DNA of 10,949 bases from Clostridia bacterium (GCA_017398245.1 JAFQGN010000343.1:1-10949); one strand, 5' to 3'. Shown: positions 1 through 7,632, counted from the stretch's first letter. The notes: generated by a model not told the origin, from the letters alone. Program-made: numbers and translations.

Positions 1-174
1 CCGCTCTTTTGAAAAAGAAATGCCCCTCTCGCGCTCTCCCTAAAGAAACCAATTAGGAGAAGCTATTTCTATCGATCGGTTCAGCGGCAGCAAGGGGCCG
101 CGGGCACTGCCCGCTCTTCTGGAGAAGAAAAGGGTCCCCCGCACCCCTCCTAAAAGAAGCCGATTATTCGGCCA
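1..174. repeat. Two tandem units of a ~110-bp dispersed repeat
   Basis: Two related units begin near positions 11 and 121. Each opens with an A-rich stretch (GAAAAAGAAA in the first, GGAGAAGAAA in the second), followed by a C/T-rich block resembling CCCTCTCGCGCTCTCCC and then AAAGAA-C-ATTA. Between them lies a GGTTC-GCGGCAGC ... GGCACTGCC segment that can form a small hairpin. The same order and spacing recur at 9590-9770, so this is a dispersed element. The first unit touches the window edge, so more copies may lie upstream. No open reading frame of note crosses it. Confidence 0.7.
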
Positions 175-220
175 TTTCATATCCTTTCATTCGATACGTA
201 CATATCTTTTGAAAACTATA

Positions 221-264
221 AAAGGAACCGGTTTGAACATTATTTGTCCAGACCGGTTCTTTTT
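221..264. terminator. Bidirectional intrinsic terminator hairpin
   Basis: GAACCGGTTTG (225-235) pairs with CCAGACCGGTTC (248-259) through about 11 base pairs with one G-T pair, around a 13-nt A/T-rich loop. It is followed on the plus strand by CTTTTTAT and on the minus strand by CCTTTTAT. It would end transcription of a plus-strand gene lying left of the window and could back up the terminator at 341-384 for the minus-strand gene at 470-2848. Confidence 0.75.
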
Positions 265-280
265 ATATCCCTAATATTGA

Positions 281-312
281 GGGTTGCGAGGGGAATCATT
301 CCCCTTGCCGAG
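281..312. repeat. Short palindromic repeat, copy 1
   Basis: GCGAGGGGAA (286-295) pairs with TTCCCCTTGC (299-308) around a TCA triloop, with one wobble pair. Layout and flanks (GGGTT before, CG after) match the two palindromes at 398-458, so it appears to belong to the same small family. There is no T-run next to it, so it is not a standard terminator. Confidence 0.55.
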
Positions 313-340
313 GGAGTGAGGTTCGTAATCCTCGACATCA

Positions 341-384
341 AAAAACCGGCCCGAACACCCGTGTTCAGACCGGTCTTTATTATT
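341..384 (-). terminator. Terminator of the coiled-coil P-loop gene (bidirectional)
   Basis: ACCGG (345-349) pairs with CCGGT (370-374) and GAACAC (353-358) with GTGTTC (361-366), with a small internal mismatch. Read on the minus strand the stem ends in GGTTTTTTG, a good U-tract 86 nt after the stop codon of the gene at 470-2848. On the plus strand it is followed by CTTTATTATT. The sequence is related to the hairpin at 221-264; both share CAGACCGGT. Confidence 0.75.
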
Positions 385-397
385 GTGTATCCAATAT

Positions 398-458
398 GGG
401 ATTCTTGAGGGACAATGTCCCTTAAGCGGGGTTCTTAGGGGCGGAGCCCCTAAGCGTC
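398..458. repeat. Short palindromic repeats, copies 2 and 3
   Basis: Two adjacent palindromes: TTGAGGGAC/GTCCCTTAA (405-413 with 417-425, AAT loop) and a perfect nine-base-pair CTTAGGGGC/GCCCCTAAG (434-442 with 446-454, GGA loop). Each is preceded by GGGRTTC or GGGGTTC and followed by GCG. They lie just past the stop codon of the minus-strand gene, between it and its terminator, so they would be in the 3' untranslated region of its mRNA. Their role is unknown. Confidence 0.6.
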
Positions 459-469
459 TCCCCCCATGC

Positions 470-2848
470 TCAGTACAGCGCGGGGAGCGGCAGCGGTTCG
501 TCGAGGAGCTTAAGGCACTTGTCCATGCCCTTGAAGATATCGGGCAGTTCCATGAGCGCCTCGATGGGCATGGAGCTGAGCAGCGTGGGCAGGCCGCGCT
601 GGGAGAGGGCAAGGTCGAGCAGCTCCATGGGCGAGCACTGCATATACGGCAGCACGGCCGAGCAATAGCGCCAGAGCGCATCGAGCGAGCGGCGCGTGAT
701 GGGCGTGCCCAGCTTGTCAAGCCGTTCGCGGATGGCCGTCATGCGCAGCTCCATTTCAGCGGGCAGATCGTTCTTGGGCGCAAAGATGCGGTTGAGCGCA
801 TCGAGCGAGACGGACTCGCCATAGACGACGGGCCTTGCATCGGCCGGACGCCACGGGAGATCCGCCCCCTTATGCTGCAGGCGGATGAGGTAGGAACGAT
901 CGTACGTGCCGGTGGAGACGGGGTACGCGTCGGGCGCGTCATCGATGGAGAGGATGAGGCGCAGGCCGGAGGAATTGCGGATCTGCGCGCCATAGATGGA
1001 ATTGACGACGTAGCGCATGTCCTTTTGGCTGTTGGCGTTGAGCAGAGTGATGGCCGAGATGGTATCGTCATCGTAGACGAGTTTGCCGTCGGCGATCATC
1101 TTTTCGGCGACGCGGGCCTCGTTGGTCACGCGGTAGCGCTGATATTCCGGGGTGGAAATGCCGATGGAGCCGGCGAGCAGACGCATGGTATCGCGCTTGC
1201 CGCTGCCCACGGGGCCGGAGAGCAGAATGGACCGGCTGAGCGTGAGGCAGGCGAGCATATTGACCGCTTCGTCGTTAGAAATGGGCCTGGCAGCGCGATC
1301 GAAATAGGCGCGCACATCGCTGAAGAGCTCGGCCGCGGAGGGGTTGGTGGTGACGGGGCGCGGCGGAGTGATGCTGTATTCCCCGCGCATACCGGCGATG
1401 AGCTTGCGGGCGCGGCCGTTAACGGCGCTCTCGACCAGCTTATCGTCCACCTCTTCCTTGATGGTCTTCTTCATGGCCTTGACGGCCTCTTCGGCTGCGG
1501 TGCGGGCGCTGGATTCCGTCTCGCGCAAAGAAGCGATATCGCTGCGCAGCTCTTCCTTTTTGCGATCGAGCCCGGCGAGCTCGCGGGCGTACTGCGCTCG
1601 CAGTTCCTCCAGAATGAGCGCCTTTTCGGCCTCGCGGCGCTGGCGCAGCTTATCGACTTCGGCCGAGAGGGCAAGGCGTTCGGCCTCCAGCTCGGTCAGC
1701 GCGGAATCGTTCTTATGCAGGGCGTTGCGCTTGGCGCCGAAGACTTCGGTCAGCGCATCGTTGAGCGTTTCGTTGCGCAGCATTTCTTCGATCAGGCTGG
1801 AGCGCGCCTCGGGCATGGGCAGCACGGCGCGGATGGCCGTCATGGCGTTTTCGATAGGATCGTTCGCCGGGGAGCCGGTGGCCTCCAGCGGAACGGGATG
1901 GCCGAGCTGATCGATGCGGCTCTTGCGCCATTTTTCATCCACGATCTCGTACAGGCTGCGGCCGCGGCGCGGAGAGACGCCCATCTGCGCGAGCAGGGCC
2001 TGTTCGCGCATGGTGATGCGGGCGTTGATGGCGCGGTGCGTGGTCAGCGGCATGGTGGAGGCAGCGGATTCCTCCGCAGGGGCGGGCGCAGCGGGCGCGA
2101 CAGGCAGAACCGGCGCGGCAACCGCAGGCGCGGGCTGCACGACTACCGCCGCGGGAATGACCGGCGCGGCGGGAAGGACGTCGGCATGCGGATAGATGGG
2201 CGCGACATAGGCGCTGGGGGCGGTCGGCCTTTCCAGCGCGGAGACGTTCACGAACATGGGAGTGTTTTCTTCGATATTGATGCAGATGCCGGCCGGCACG
2301 TTTTCGCTCTGCCAGCACCATTCGGCGGCCTGCGCCTTGGTGAACACGACGGCGCCTTCTTCGCCGGGGGTCCACTTCCAGGGGCCGGAATACTGGCCGT
2401 CAAAGCGCAGCGCGACGCAGGGAGTGCTCGGACAGGGGATATTGGCGCTGAAGGTGGTCTCCTCCTGCGGGGGGATCAGATCGAGCACCTGCGTGAGCAG
2501 GCCCGCGCAGGGGGCGATGATGACATCGGAATATATAATGAACGCGTTGGTATCTCCATCGGGCGAAAAATTCTTGTTCGGGCGGATCTTTTCGTTATCG
2601 CCGGGGAAGCGGCGCAGATCCAGCATGCAGTAGCGGCCCATGAGATGCATCCTGTTCTTGAACAGGCTCATCTCGTTTTTATCGGGCACGATGCGGATGA
2701 AGCCTTCGGAGGGGTAGGTGCCCTCGGGCTCGTGGACGAGTTCGATGCGGTCCTGTTCGCTGACGAGCAGCGGCTTGAGGCGGAAATACGATTTGAGCGG
2801 GTTATCCTCTTCGATGCGGGCGATGGACAATCTTCCTGGAAGCGTCAT
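470..2848 (-). CDS. Coiled-coil protein with C-terminal P-loop (AAA+-like) domain, function unknown
   Basis: This gene encodes 792 residues; I do not recognise a named family. Residues 1-207 form a folded-looking N-terminal region. Residues ~208-263 are a proline/alanine-rich linker. Residues ~380-468 are strongly charged with heptad character, a probable coiled coil. A Walker A motif, GPVGSGKR, lies at 545-552 with Lys551. KLVYDDD (589-595) is a possible Walker B, LILSIDDA (631-638) resembles a sensor-1 strand, and YDRSYLIRL (649-657) resembles the DR-F element of McrB/MoxR-type AAA+ proteins. There is no signal peptide or membrane segment, so it is probably cytoplasmic. ATG 2846-2848 is supported by CGGAGGC eight to nine bases upstream and by a promoter at 2910-2938. 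Walker B has Asp-Asp rather than the usual Asp-Glu, so ATP binding is better supported than hydrolysis. It is divergent from addB, which alone does not prove a shared function. Confidence 0.85.
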   Translation of the reverse strand: MTLPGRLSIARIEEDNPLKSYFRLKPLLVSEQDRIELVHEPEGTYPSEGFIRIVPDKNEMSLFKNRMHLMGRYCMLDLRRFPGDNEKIRPNKNFSPDGDTNAFIIYSDVIIAPCAGLLTQVLDLIPPQEETTFSANIPCPSTPCVALRFDGQYSGPWKWTPGEEGAVVFTKAQAAEWCWQSENVPAGICINIEENTPMFVNVSALERPTAPSAYVAPIYPHADVLPAAPVIPAAVVVQPAPAVAAPVLPVAPAAPAPAEESAASTMPLTTHRAINARITMREQALLAQMGVSPRRGRSLYEIVDEKWRKSRIDQLGHPVPLEATGSPANDPIENAMTAIRAVLPMPEARSSLIEEMLRNETLNDALTEVFGAKRNALHKNDSALTELEAERLALSAEVDKLRQRREAEKALILEELRAQYARELAGLDRKKEELRSDIASLRETESSARTAAEEAVKAMKKTIKEEVDDKLVESAVNGRARKLIAGMRGEYSITPPRPVTTNPSAAELFSDVRAYFDRAARPISNDEAVNMLACLTLSRSILLSGPVGSGKRDTMRLLAGSIGISTPEYQRYRVTNEARVAEKMIADGKLVYDDDTISAITLLNANSQKDMRYVVNSIYGAQIRNSSGLRLILSIDDAPDAYPVSTGTYDRSYLIRLQHKGADLPWRPADARPVVYGESVSLDALNRIFAPKNDLPAEMELRMTAIRERLDKLGTPITRRSLDALWRYCSAVLPYMQCSPMELLDLALSQRGLPTLLSSMPIEALMELPDIFKGMDKCLKLLDEPLPLPALY

Positions 2849-2909
2849 TTTTTATGCCTCCGTTTCATTTTCTTTGACCCATGTATATATTATGGGTACA
2901 CGATGCTCT

Positions 2910-2938
2910 ATTTTATCATTTTTAGCCCAATGTGGCAA
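2910..2938 (-). promoter_or_regulatory. Sigma-A-type promoter for the 470-2848 gene
   Basis: On the minus strand TTGCCA (2938-2933) is followed by a 17-bp spacer and TAAAAT (2915-2910). Each hexamer matches five of six consensus bases, and TGA just before TAAAAT gives an extended -10. Transcription would start near 2903, leaving a leader of about 55 nt before the ATG, with the ribosome binding site CGGAGGC at 2856-2862. Confidence 0.6.
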
Positions 2939-2995
2939 TAGCTTTTCAGCATTATCACCAAATTTGACAGTGCGGCGGCGTAACATCACTTTACA

Positions 2996-3157
2996 ATGGC
3001 AGAGTGCGCGGGTACGCTGCTTAATGTGCGGAAAGGCTTGCGATCCGGTTCGGCGACAGGCGCGCGGTCTGTTCGAAGAAAGAATTGCGATCCGGTATGG
3101 CAAAAAGTGCGTAGTCTTATGCGAAGAAGGGCTTGATATCCGGCATGGCGAAAGGCG
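2996..3157. repeat. Imperfect ~47-bp tandem repeat upstream of addB
   Basis: The core TTGCGATCCGG occurs at 3038 and 3085 and as TTGATATCCGG at 3133, giving periods of 47 and 48 bp. Shared flanks include GAAGAA/GAAAGG before the core and GGTATGGCAAAAAGTGCG or variants after it. A weaker fourth unit is visible from 2996 (ATGGCAGAGTGCG ... GCGGAAAGG). The array fills most of the 356-bp gap between the two divergent genes. Beyond it and the promoters I see no small gene or RNA in this gap. Confidence 0.65.
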
Positions 3158-3165
3158 GCGAGACG

Positions 3166-3174
3166 TGGTATACT
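3166..3174 (+). promoter_or_regulatory. Candidate extended -10 promoter for addB
   Basis: TGGTATACT reads as TG-n followed by TATACT, an extended -10 with five of six matches. The -35 position (3146-3151, TGGCGA) is poor, as is allowed for extended -10 promoters. The start would be near 3181, giving a leader of about 24 nt. It lies at the distal edge of the last ~47-bp repeat. Confidence 0.4.
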
Positions 3175-3204
3175 GGTGGGGAATGAAATGGCGGAGGGGA
3201 AAGC

Positions 3205-6200
3205 ATGGCGGTCACGTTTCTTACCGGCGGCGCATGGCAGCTGCGCAGGCAGCTGAGCGAGGAGATGCGCGCGCATCTGGCCGACGAGAGCGGCGAAAAC
3301 ATCATCATCGTGGTGCCGGGGCAGCTCACGCTGGAGACCGAGCAGCTGGCGCTGGACGCTGCCGAGCGGTCGGGTTCGTTCCGGCTGCAGGTGCTCAGCG
3401 TGCGCAGGCTTTGCGACCGCATCCTTGAGCAGGCCGGCGGCAGCGACGGCGCGCGGATCGACGAAAACGGGCGCGCGATGCTGATGCGGCGGGCCATCGA
3501 CCAAATGGACGAGCCTCTGCGCGTATACGAGCGCGCAAAGGCCAACCCGGGCTTTGCCGCGCTTGGCGCCGCGGCCGTTTCGCAGTGGAAGGAAGCGGGC
3601 ATGGACGCGGAGGATATCGACATGCTGGCCAAAGCGCGCGAGGGGACGCCGCTGGGCGACAAGCTGCGCGATCTTTCCGCGCTGTACCGCGCATGGCACG
3701 AATGCGCCGAAGGACTGGGTGTGGATGACGAGGACGCAAGGAGACTTGCGATGTCCCGGCTGGAAGGCGCGCCGTTTTTCCACGGAGCAAAGGTCTGGTT
3801 TTACGGGTTCGACCTGCTCACAAGGCCGGTGGCAGACTGCGTGTGCGCGCTGGCGCAGGTGTGCGCGAGCGTGTGCGTGCTGGTGCCGATGGGCGAAAGC
3901 GCGCGCGACGCGCGGCTGTATGAGCCGATACAGAAAACATACGAACGCATGCTTTCCATGCTGCGGGAGGCGGGCGTGCCCTTTGCACGGCGGAGGATAA
4001 ACGAAGAACACCCGCGGGCGCAAAACGGCGTGCGCACGCTGGAGCGCGAGCTATTCTGCTTTCCGGCGGCGCAGCAGAGCGGGCAGGCGCGCGAGGTGCG
4101 GCTGTACAGCGCGCGCAATCCGCGCGACGAGGCCGAGCACATCGCGGCTTCAATCCGGCAGATGGTGCGCAGGCACGGGCTGCGCTATGCGGACATCGCG
4201 CTGGCCGTACAAGGCGAGGCGGACATGCTGCCCGCGCTGAAAAGGGCGTTTTCGCTGTACAAGATCCCCGTGTTTTTCCCGGAGAGCCGTATGGCGGCTT
4301 CGCATCCGCTCAGCGCAAGCCTGCTGGCCGCGCTGAACATCGCCGCAGGCCCTGTGCGCGAAAGCGACGTGCAGGCTCTGCTTTCACTGGGCTGGTGCGG
4401 CCTGAGCGACGACGAATGCGACCGCATGCGCAATTTTGCCTTCACCCGCGGCGTGACCGGGCGCAAATGGCTGCGGCCGTATCTGCCCGGAGTCGACCCG
4501 GAGGGGATCAACGCCGCGTTTGAAGAAATGCGGCAGGCGGCGTTCGGGCCGGTCGAACGGCTGGCTAAAGGCATGCGGACGGGTTCTGTGCGCGAACGGC
4601 TCGAGGCCGTGTTCCGCTATTTGCAGGACACGGGCGCATACGGGCGCATGCTTTCGCAGGCAGACACCATGGCGGCGGCGGACGAACCCGTGCGCGCTGC
4701 CGAGGGGCCACAGGTTTGGGGGCGGATCACGGCGTGTCTGGATCAGATCGCGGCGCTGTATGCCAACGCAAAGCAGCCGCCCTCGGCCGATGTTCTGGCC
4801 GAGCTCATCCGGCAGAGCCTTTGCGTGACAGAGCTGAAACCCTTGCCCCAATCGGCCGACGCCGTGGCTGCGGGCGCGCTGGAGCATATGAAGACAAGGC
4901 CGGTGCGGCTTCTGATCATCGCCGGGGCGACGGATGCGGACGTGTCCTCCCCCGCTGCGCTGCTCAGCGACGCGGAGCGCGAGTCGATCGAGAAGGAGAT
5001 TTGGCTCGGGCCGAACCGCGCGGAACGCAGCCGCATGCAGATGCTGGCCGCGAAGAGCGCGGTCTCCTTTGCAGAAGAAATGGTGTGGATCTCGTGGCAT
5101 ATTTCCGGGGCGGACGGCAGCGTGCGCAGGCCGGGCGCGCTGGTGCGCTCGGTTCGGGGCATTTTCCCGCAGCAGACGGTCTCCGGCGGCGTGCAGGAAA
5201 GCGAACGCGAGGAAGCGCTGCGCCTTTTGCAGCCGGAAGCTGCGCTGCAGATCGCCGGGGAGGCTCTGCGGCGCGAAGAGGGGCCAAGCGCATTGGAAGA
5301 AGAGGCTCTGCAGGCGCTGGCGCGCGTTCCGCAGGGGCAGGAGCGGCTTTCGGCCATGCGCGCGGCGCTGATGGGCGATCAGCTGCCCGGGGCGATCCGG
5401 CCCGAACTGGCCCGGGCGCTGTATGACGGGCCGAAATCCCTTTCGGTGACGCGGCTGGAGCGGTTCGCCAAATGCCCGTTCTCGCATTTTCTGCAGTACG
5501 GCGCGCGCCCGGAGGAGATACGTGAATACGGCATCACCCCGCGCGACAGCGGCGATTTCTGCCACGAGGCGCTCAGCCGGTTCACGGAGCTGTACCCGGA
5601 GGAAACGGACATCGAAACGGCGGTGCGGCGGATGGATTCCATCACGGCGGAACTGCTGGAGATAAAGCTGCCCGGCGTTGTGCAGGACGGCGCGGTATAC
5701 GAAAGCGAGGCAAAGCAGCTGCGTGCAACCGCGAGGCGTGCGGCTGTGACGAACCTGAAGCAGATGGGCGCGAGCCGGTTCTCCCCCATTGCGGCGGAGA
5801 CGGCCTTCCGCGGAAGGAGCGCGATCGATCTGGACGGCGCAAAGCTGGAAGGGCGGATCGACCGGGTGGACCTGTGGAAGGCGGCGGACGAGACCTATCT
5901 GCGCGTGATCGACTACAAGCGCGGGGGCAAGGAGATCAGCATAGAACAGATATACTACGGGCTGCAGCTGCAGCTGCTGATCTATCTGATCGCTGCCGGG
6001 GCGATGTACGACGCGCAATTCGCCGCCGCGCTGTATTTCAATGTTTCTGACCCGCTGGTGAAGACCGAGGCGACCGACCCGGAGCTGATCGAGGCGAGCC
6101 GCGAAAAGGAGCTGCGGCTGGACGGCATGATGCTGGCCGACGAGCAGGTGGTGCAGGCGATGTCCAGCCCGCCGGAGCTGGCGCTGCCGATCCACCTGAA

Positions 6201-6489
6201 CAAGGACGGCGGCCTGCGAAAGAGCGAAAAGCTGCTCTCGCGGGAGGATTTTGCGCTGCTGGCTGAGCATGCGCTCATTTGCGCGAAAAGGGATCTGGCC
6301 GGGATCCGCGAAGGCGTCATCGGCGCGAGGCCGGTTTCGATCGACAACAGCGTGCCGTGTGCCTACTGCGATTTCGCCGCTGTCTGCCGGCAGGACAGCT
6401 ACAGCGCAGCGCAGCGCGAGAGGCGGCTCATGCCGCTCAAGGCCGAAGAGGCTCTGGCTGCGCTGCGTGAGGAAGCAGGACAGGTGTAG
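3205..6489 (+). CDS. addB: AddB/RexB-type subunit of the AddAB helicase-nuclease
   Basis: This 1094-residue protein is the AddB-like subunit of the AddAB (RexAB) enzyme, which resects double-strand breaks before recombination. The C-terminal RecB-family nuclease is clear: GDFCH (His787), GRIDRVD (Asp886), VIDYK (Asp903, Lys905) and QLLIY (Gln923-Tyr927). The four iron-sulfur cysteines of AddB are present as Cys757 in FAKCPF and Cys1052-x2-Cys1055-x5-Cys1061, with the spacing known for Bacillus AddB. The N-terminus (FLTGGAWQLRRQL) aligns in position with the P-loop of Bacillus AddB but lacks the GxGKT signature, as reported for RexB. Its length is closer to RexB (~1100) than to Bacillus AddB (~1166). 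ATG 3205 has GGAGGGG five bases upstream. Unusually, addA does not follow: the next gene is convergent and unrelated, so the partner must be encoded elsewhere or be absent. Confidence 0.92.
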   Translation: MAVTFLTGGAWQLRRQLSEEMRAHLADESGENIIIVVPGQLTLETEQLALDAAERSGSFRLQVLSVRRLCDRILEQAGGSDGARIDENGRAMLMRRAIDQMDEPLRVYERAKANPGFAALGAAAVSQWKEAGMDAEDIDMLAKAREGTPLGDKLRDLSALYRAWHECAEGLGVDDEDARRLAMSRLEGAPFFHGAKVWFYGFDLLTRPVADCVCALAQVCASVCVLVPMGESARDARLYEPIQKTYERMLSMLREAGVPFARRRINEEHPRAQNGVRTLERELFCFPAAQQSGQAREVRLYSARNPRDEAEHIAASIRQMVRRHGLRYADIALAVQGEADMLPALKRAFSLYKIPVFFPESRMAASHPLSASLLAALNIAAGPVRESDVQALLSLGWCGLSDDECDRMRNFAFTRGVTGRKWLRPYLPGVDPEGINAAFEEMRQAAFGPVERLAKGMRTGSVRERLEAVFRYLQDTGAYGRMLSQADTMAAADEPVRAAEGPQVWGRITACLDQIAALYANAKQPPSADVLAELIRQSLCVTELKPLPQSADAVAAGALEHMKTRPVRLLIIAGATDADVSSPAALLSDAERESIEKEIWLGPNRAERSRMQMLAAKSAVSFAEEMVWISWHISGADGSVRRPGALVRSVRGIFPQQTVSGGVQESEREEALRLLQPEAALQIAGEALRREEGPSALEEEALQALARVPQGQERLSAMRAALMGDQLPGAIRPELARALYDGPKSLSVTRLERFAKCPFSHFLQYGARPEEIREYGITPRDSGDFCHEALSRFTELYPEETDIETAVRRMDSITAELLEIKLPGVVQDGAVYESEAKQLRATARRAAVTNLKQMGASRFSPIAAETAFRGRSAIDLDGAKLEGRIDRVDLWKAADETYLRVIDYKRGGKEISIEQIYYGLQLQLLIYLIAAGAMYDAQFAAALYFNVSDPLVKTEATDPELIEASREKELRLDGMMLADEQVVQAMSSPPELALPIHLNKDGGLRKSEKLLSREDFALLAEHALICAKRDLAGIREGVIGARPVSIDNSVPCAYCDFAAVCRQDSYSAAQRERRLMPLKAEEALAALREEAGQV

Positions 6490-6495
6490 CGTTCA

Positions 6496-6523
6496 GCTGC
6501 CGAAGCCGGGTGGATTCGGCAGC
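6496..6523 (+). other. Hairpin just after addB
   Basis: GCTGCCGAA (6496-6504) and TTCGGCAGC (6515-6523) form a perfect nine-base-pair stem around a 10-nt loop, seven bases after the addB stop codon. It is followed by GCTGTATTTAGG, which is not a proper T-run. It may be a weak terminator or a 3'-end stabilising structure of the addB mRNA. Confidence 0.45.
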
Positions 6524-6690
6524 GCTGTATTTAGGAGGCCTTGCAGACACAGAGAGCCGATTCGCTGCCGGGCCGCTTAATTCCGATTGCGCCGCGAGAG
6601 GGGCCGGGCAGATATAAGATCATTGCCCGGGGACGATCGTTTTGCAGGAGGGGATCAGGCAAAAGCTGCTTTGGCAGGCAACAGAATAGA

Positions 6691-6726
6691 AAAAGGGCCC
6701 GCGGAGATATTCTCCGCAGGCCTTTT
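6691..6726. terminator. Bidirectional terminator between addB and the XRE regulator
   Basis: GCGGAGA (6701-6707) pairs with TCTCCGC (6711-6717). After one mismatch the stem continues with GGCC/GGCC and AAA/TTT pairs. On the minus strand it is followed by CCCTTTTTCTATT, so it ends the XRE gene, whose stop codon lies three bases away at 6730. On the plus strand the stem runs into CCTTTTGG and could also stop addB transcription. Confidence 0.8.
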
Positions 6727-6729
6727 GGT

Positions 6730-7461
6730 TCAGTTTTCTTTCAGAAATGCGTTCAGTTTTTCCGCTGCGCCGTCCTGATTCGGCGCATAGCCGAGGGAGA
6801 AGGGGATCTCATTGCCATGAGCCACATCCCGCAGCACCTGCGCGGCGATGCTGAGCGAACGCTGCAGCATGCGCTCGCGGTCATCATCCTGCGCAAGGCC
6901 TGGCTGGAGCATTTCGCGGCATTCCCAGATGTGCGGAAGCGTCTTGCCAAGCGCCTCGGCCCTGTCCTGCTGACCGTCGGCTTTGTAGAGATAGCACAGA
7001 TTTGCGCGCACGGTGGAGCGCAGCTTATCGTGCATGCATCGGCTGAGCACGCGTTCAGAGAGGACGATGGCCTCGGTGCGGTCGGCCTGCGCGCCGGTAT
7101 GGCTGAGCGCGAGCGCAAGCTCGGCGGCGAGGCTGTCATCCGCCGGGTCGTCGGTGAGCGCTTCGCGCAGGATGCGCGCGGCCCCGGTCCAGTCTCCGTC
7201 GCGCTCGGCGTTCAGGGCGACGGTGAAGATATCCCGCTTGCGCTGAGCACTGCCGAGCTCCTCCATGCCCATGAGCTCGTCCAGCGTAACGCCGAAGAAA
7301 TTGGCCAGCGCGGGCAGAAGCTCGATATCCGGATAGCACACGCCGATCTCCCAGCGGGAGACGGACTGGCAGCTCACGCCGATGTCCTGCGCGAGGCTCT
7401 CCTGCGTAAGGCCCCGCTGCTGGCGCATGGCCTTGATCCGCTCCCCGATCTGCAATTTCAT
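6730..7461 (-). CDS. XRE-family transcriptional regulator with helical (TPR-like) C-terminal part
   Basis: This 243-residue protein starts with a Cro/C1-type helix-turn-helix at about residues 5-62 (GERIKAMRQQRGLTQESLAQ, then SCQSVSRWEIGVCYPD as the recognition helix region). It then has an alpha-helical, alanine/leucine-rich part (about 70-220) that looks like degenerate tetratricopeptide repeats. This layout is common in Clostridia, where the ligand or partner is usually unknown. ATG 7459-7461 has AAGGAGG nine bases upstream. The gene is divergent from fucI with a 262-bp shared control region, so it could regulate fucI, itself or neither. It is not one of the known fucose regulator types (DeoR-like FucR, GntR or LacI), which makes a fucose-specific role uncertain. 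Its target is not shown by the sequence. Confidence 0.88.
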   Translation of the reverse strand: MKLQIGERIKAMRQQRGLTQESLAQDIGVSCQSVSRWEIGVCYPDIELLPALANFFGVTLDELMGMEELGSAQRKRDIFTVALNAERDGDWTGAARILREALTDDPADDSLAAELALALSHTGAQADRTEAIVLSERVLSRCMHDKLRSTVRANLCYLYKADGQQDRAEALGKTLPHIWECREMLQPGLAQDDDRERMLQRSLSIAAQVLRDVAHGNEIPFSLGYAPNQDGAAEKLNAFLKEN

Positions 7462-7483
7462 ATGGCAAAACCTCCTTCATGCT

Positions 7484-7498
7484 TCGAAAGCGCTCTCT
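7484..7498 (+). promoter_or_regulatory. cre-like sequence in the regulator leader
   Basis: TCGAAAGCGCTCTCT matches the relaxed CcpA site WTGNAANCGNWNNCW at 14 of 15 positions (C for T at position 2). It lies 23 nt upstream of the XRE start codon, in the region shared with fucI. The consensus is degenerate and no CcpA gene is visible here, so this is only a candidate. Confidence 0.25.
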
Positions 7499-7632
7499 AT
7501 GCCTATATTGTGCCGCAAAAGTGGGCTTTGCGCAACGGCATGTTTGGAGAAGAGAGTTAACCACGCAAGTGAACAGGGCCTATGCGTCTTCGGTATCTGT
7601 ACAGTTTCCGGGGAAAAAGATCGCGTTTCCTC

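Noticed and set aside
383..2941. An 852-codon plus-strand open frame opposite the P-loop gene
   Set aside because: It mirrors the minus-strand gene, has the low-complexity Gly/Ala/Arg/Asp/His composition typical of antisense frames in GC-rich DNA, no ribosome binding site at its ATG, and runs through both the promoter and terminal palindromes of the real gene.
2964..2997. TTGACA (2964-2969) and TACAAT (2992-2997) as a plus-strand addB promoter
   Set aside because: The spacer is 22 bp, outside the usable range, and the distance to the ATG is over 200 bp; the extended -10 at 3166-3174 fits better.
2996..3157. The ~47-bp repeats as a CRISPR array
   Set aside because: Copies are imperfect over the whole period, there are no unique spacers between conserved short repeats, and no cas genes are present.
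4384..6270. A 628-codon minus-strand open frame inside addB
   Set aside because: It lies wholly within a gene with intact AddB motifs, and its Arg/His/Gln-rich product has no recognisable domain.
6541..7560. A 339-codon plus-strand frame with TTG start after AGGAGG
   Set aside because: It is antisense to the XRE gene, the AGGAGG is only two bases from the TTG, and the frame crosses a bidirectional terminator.
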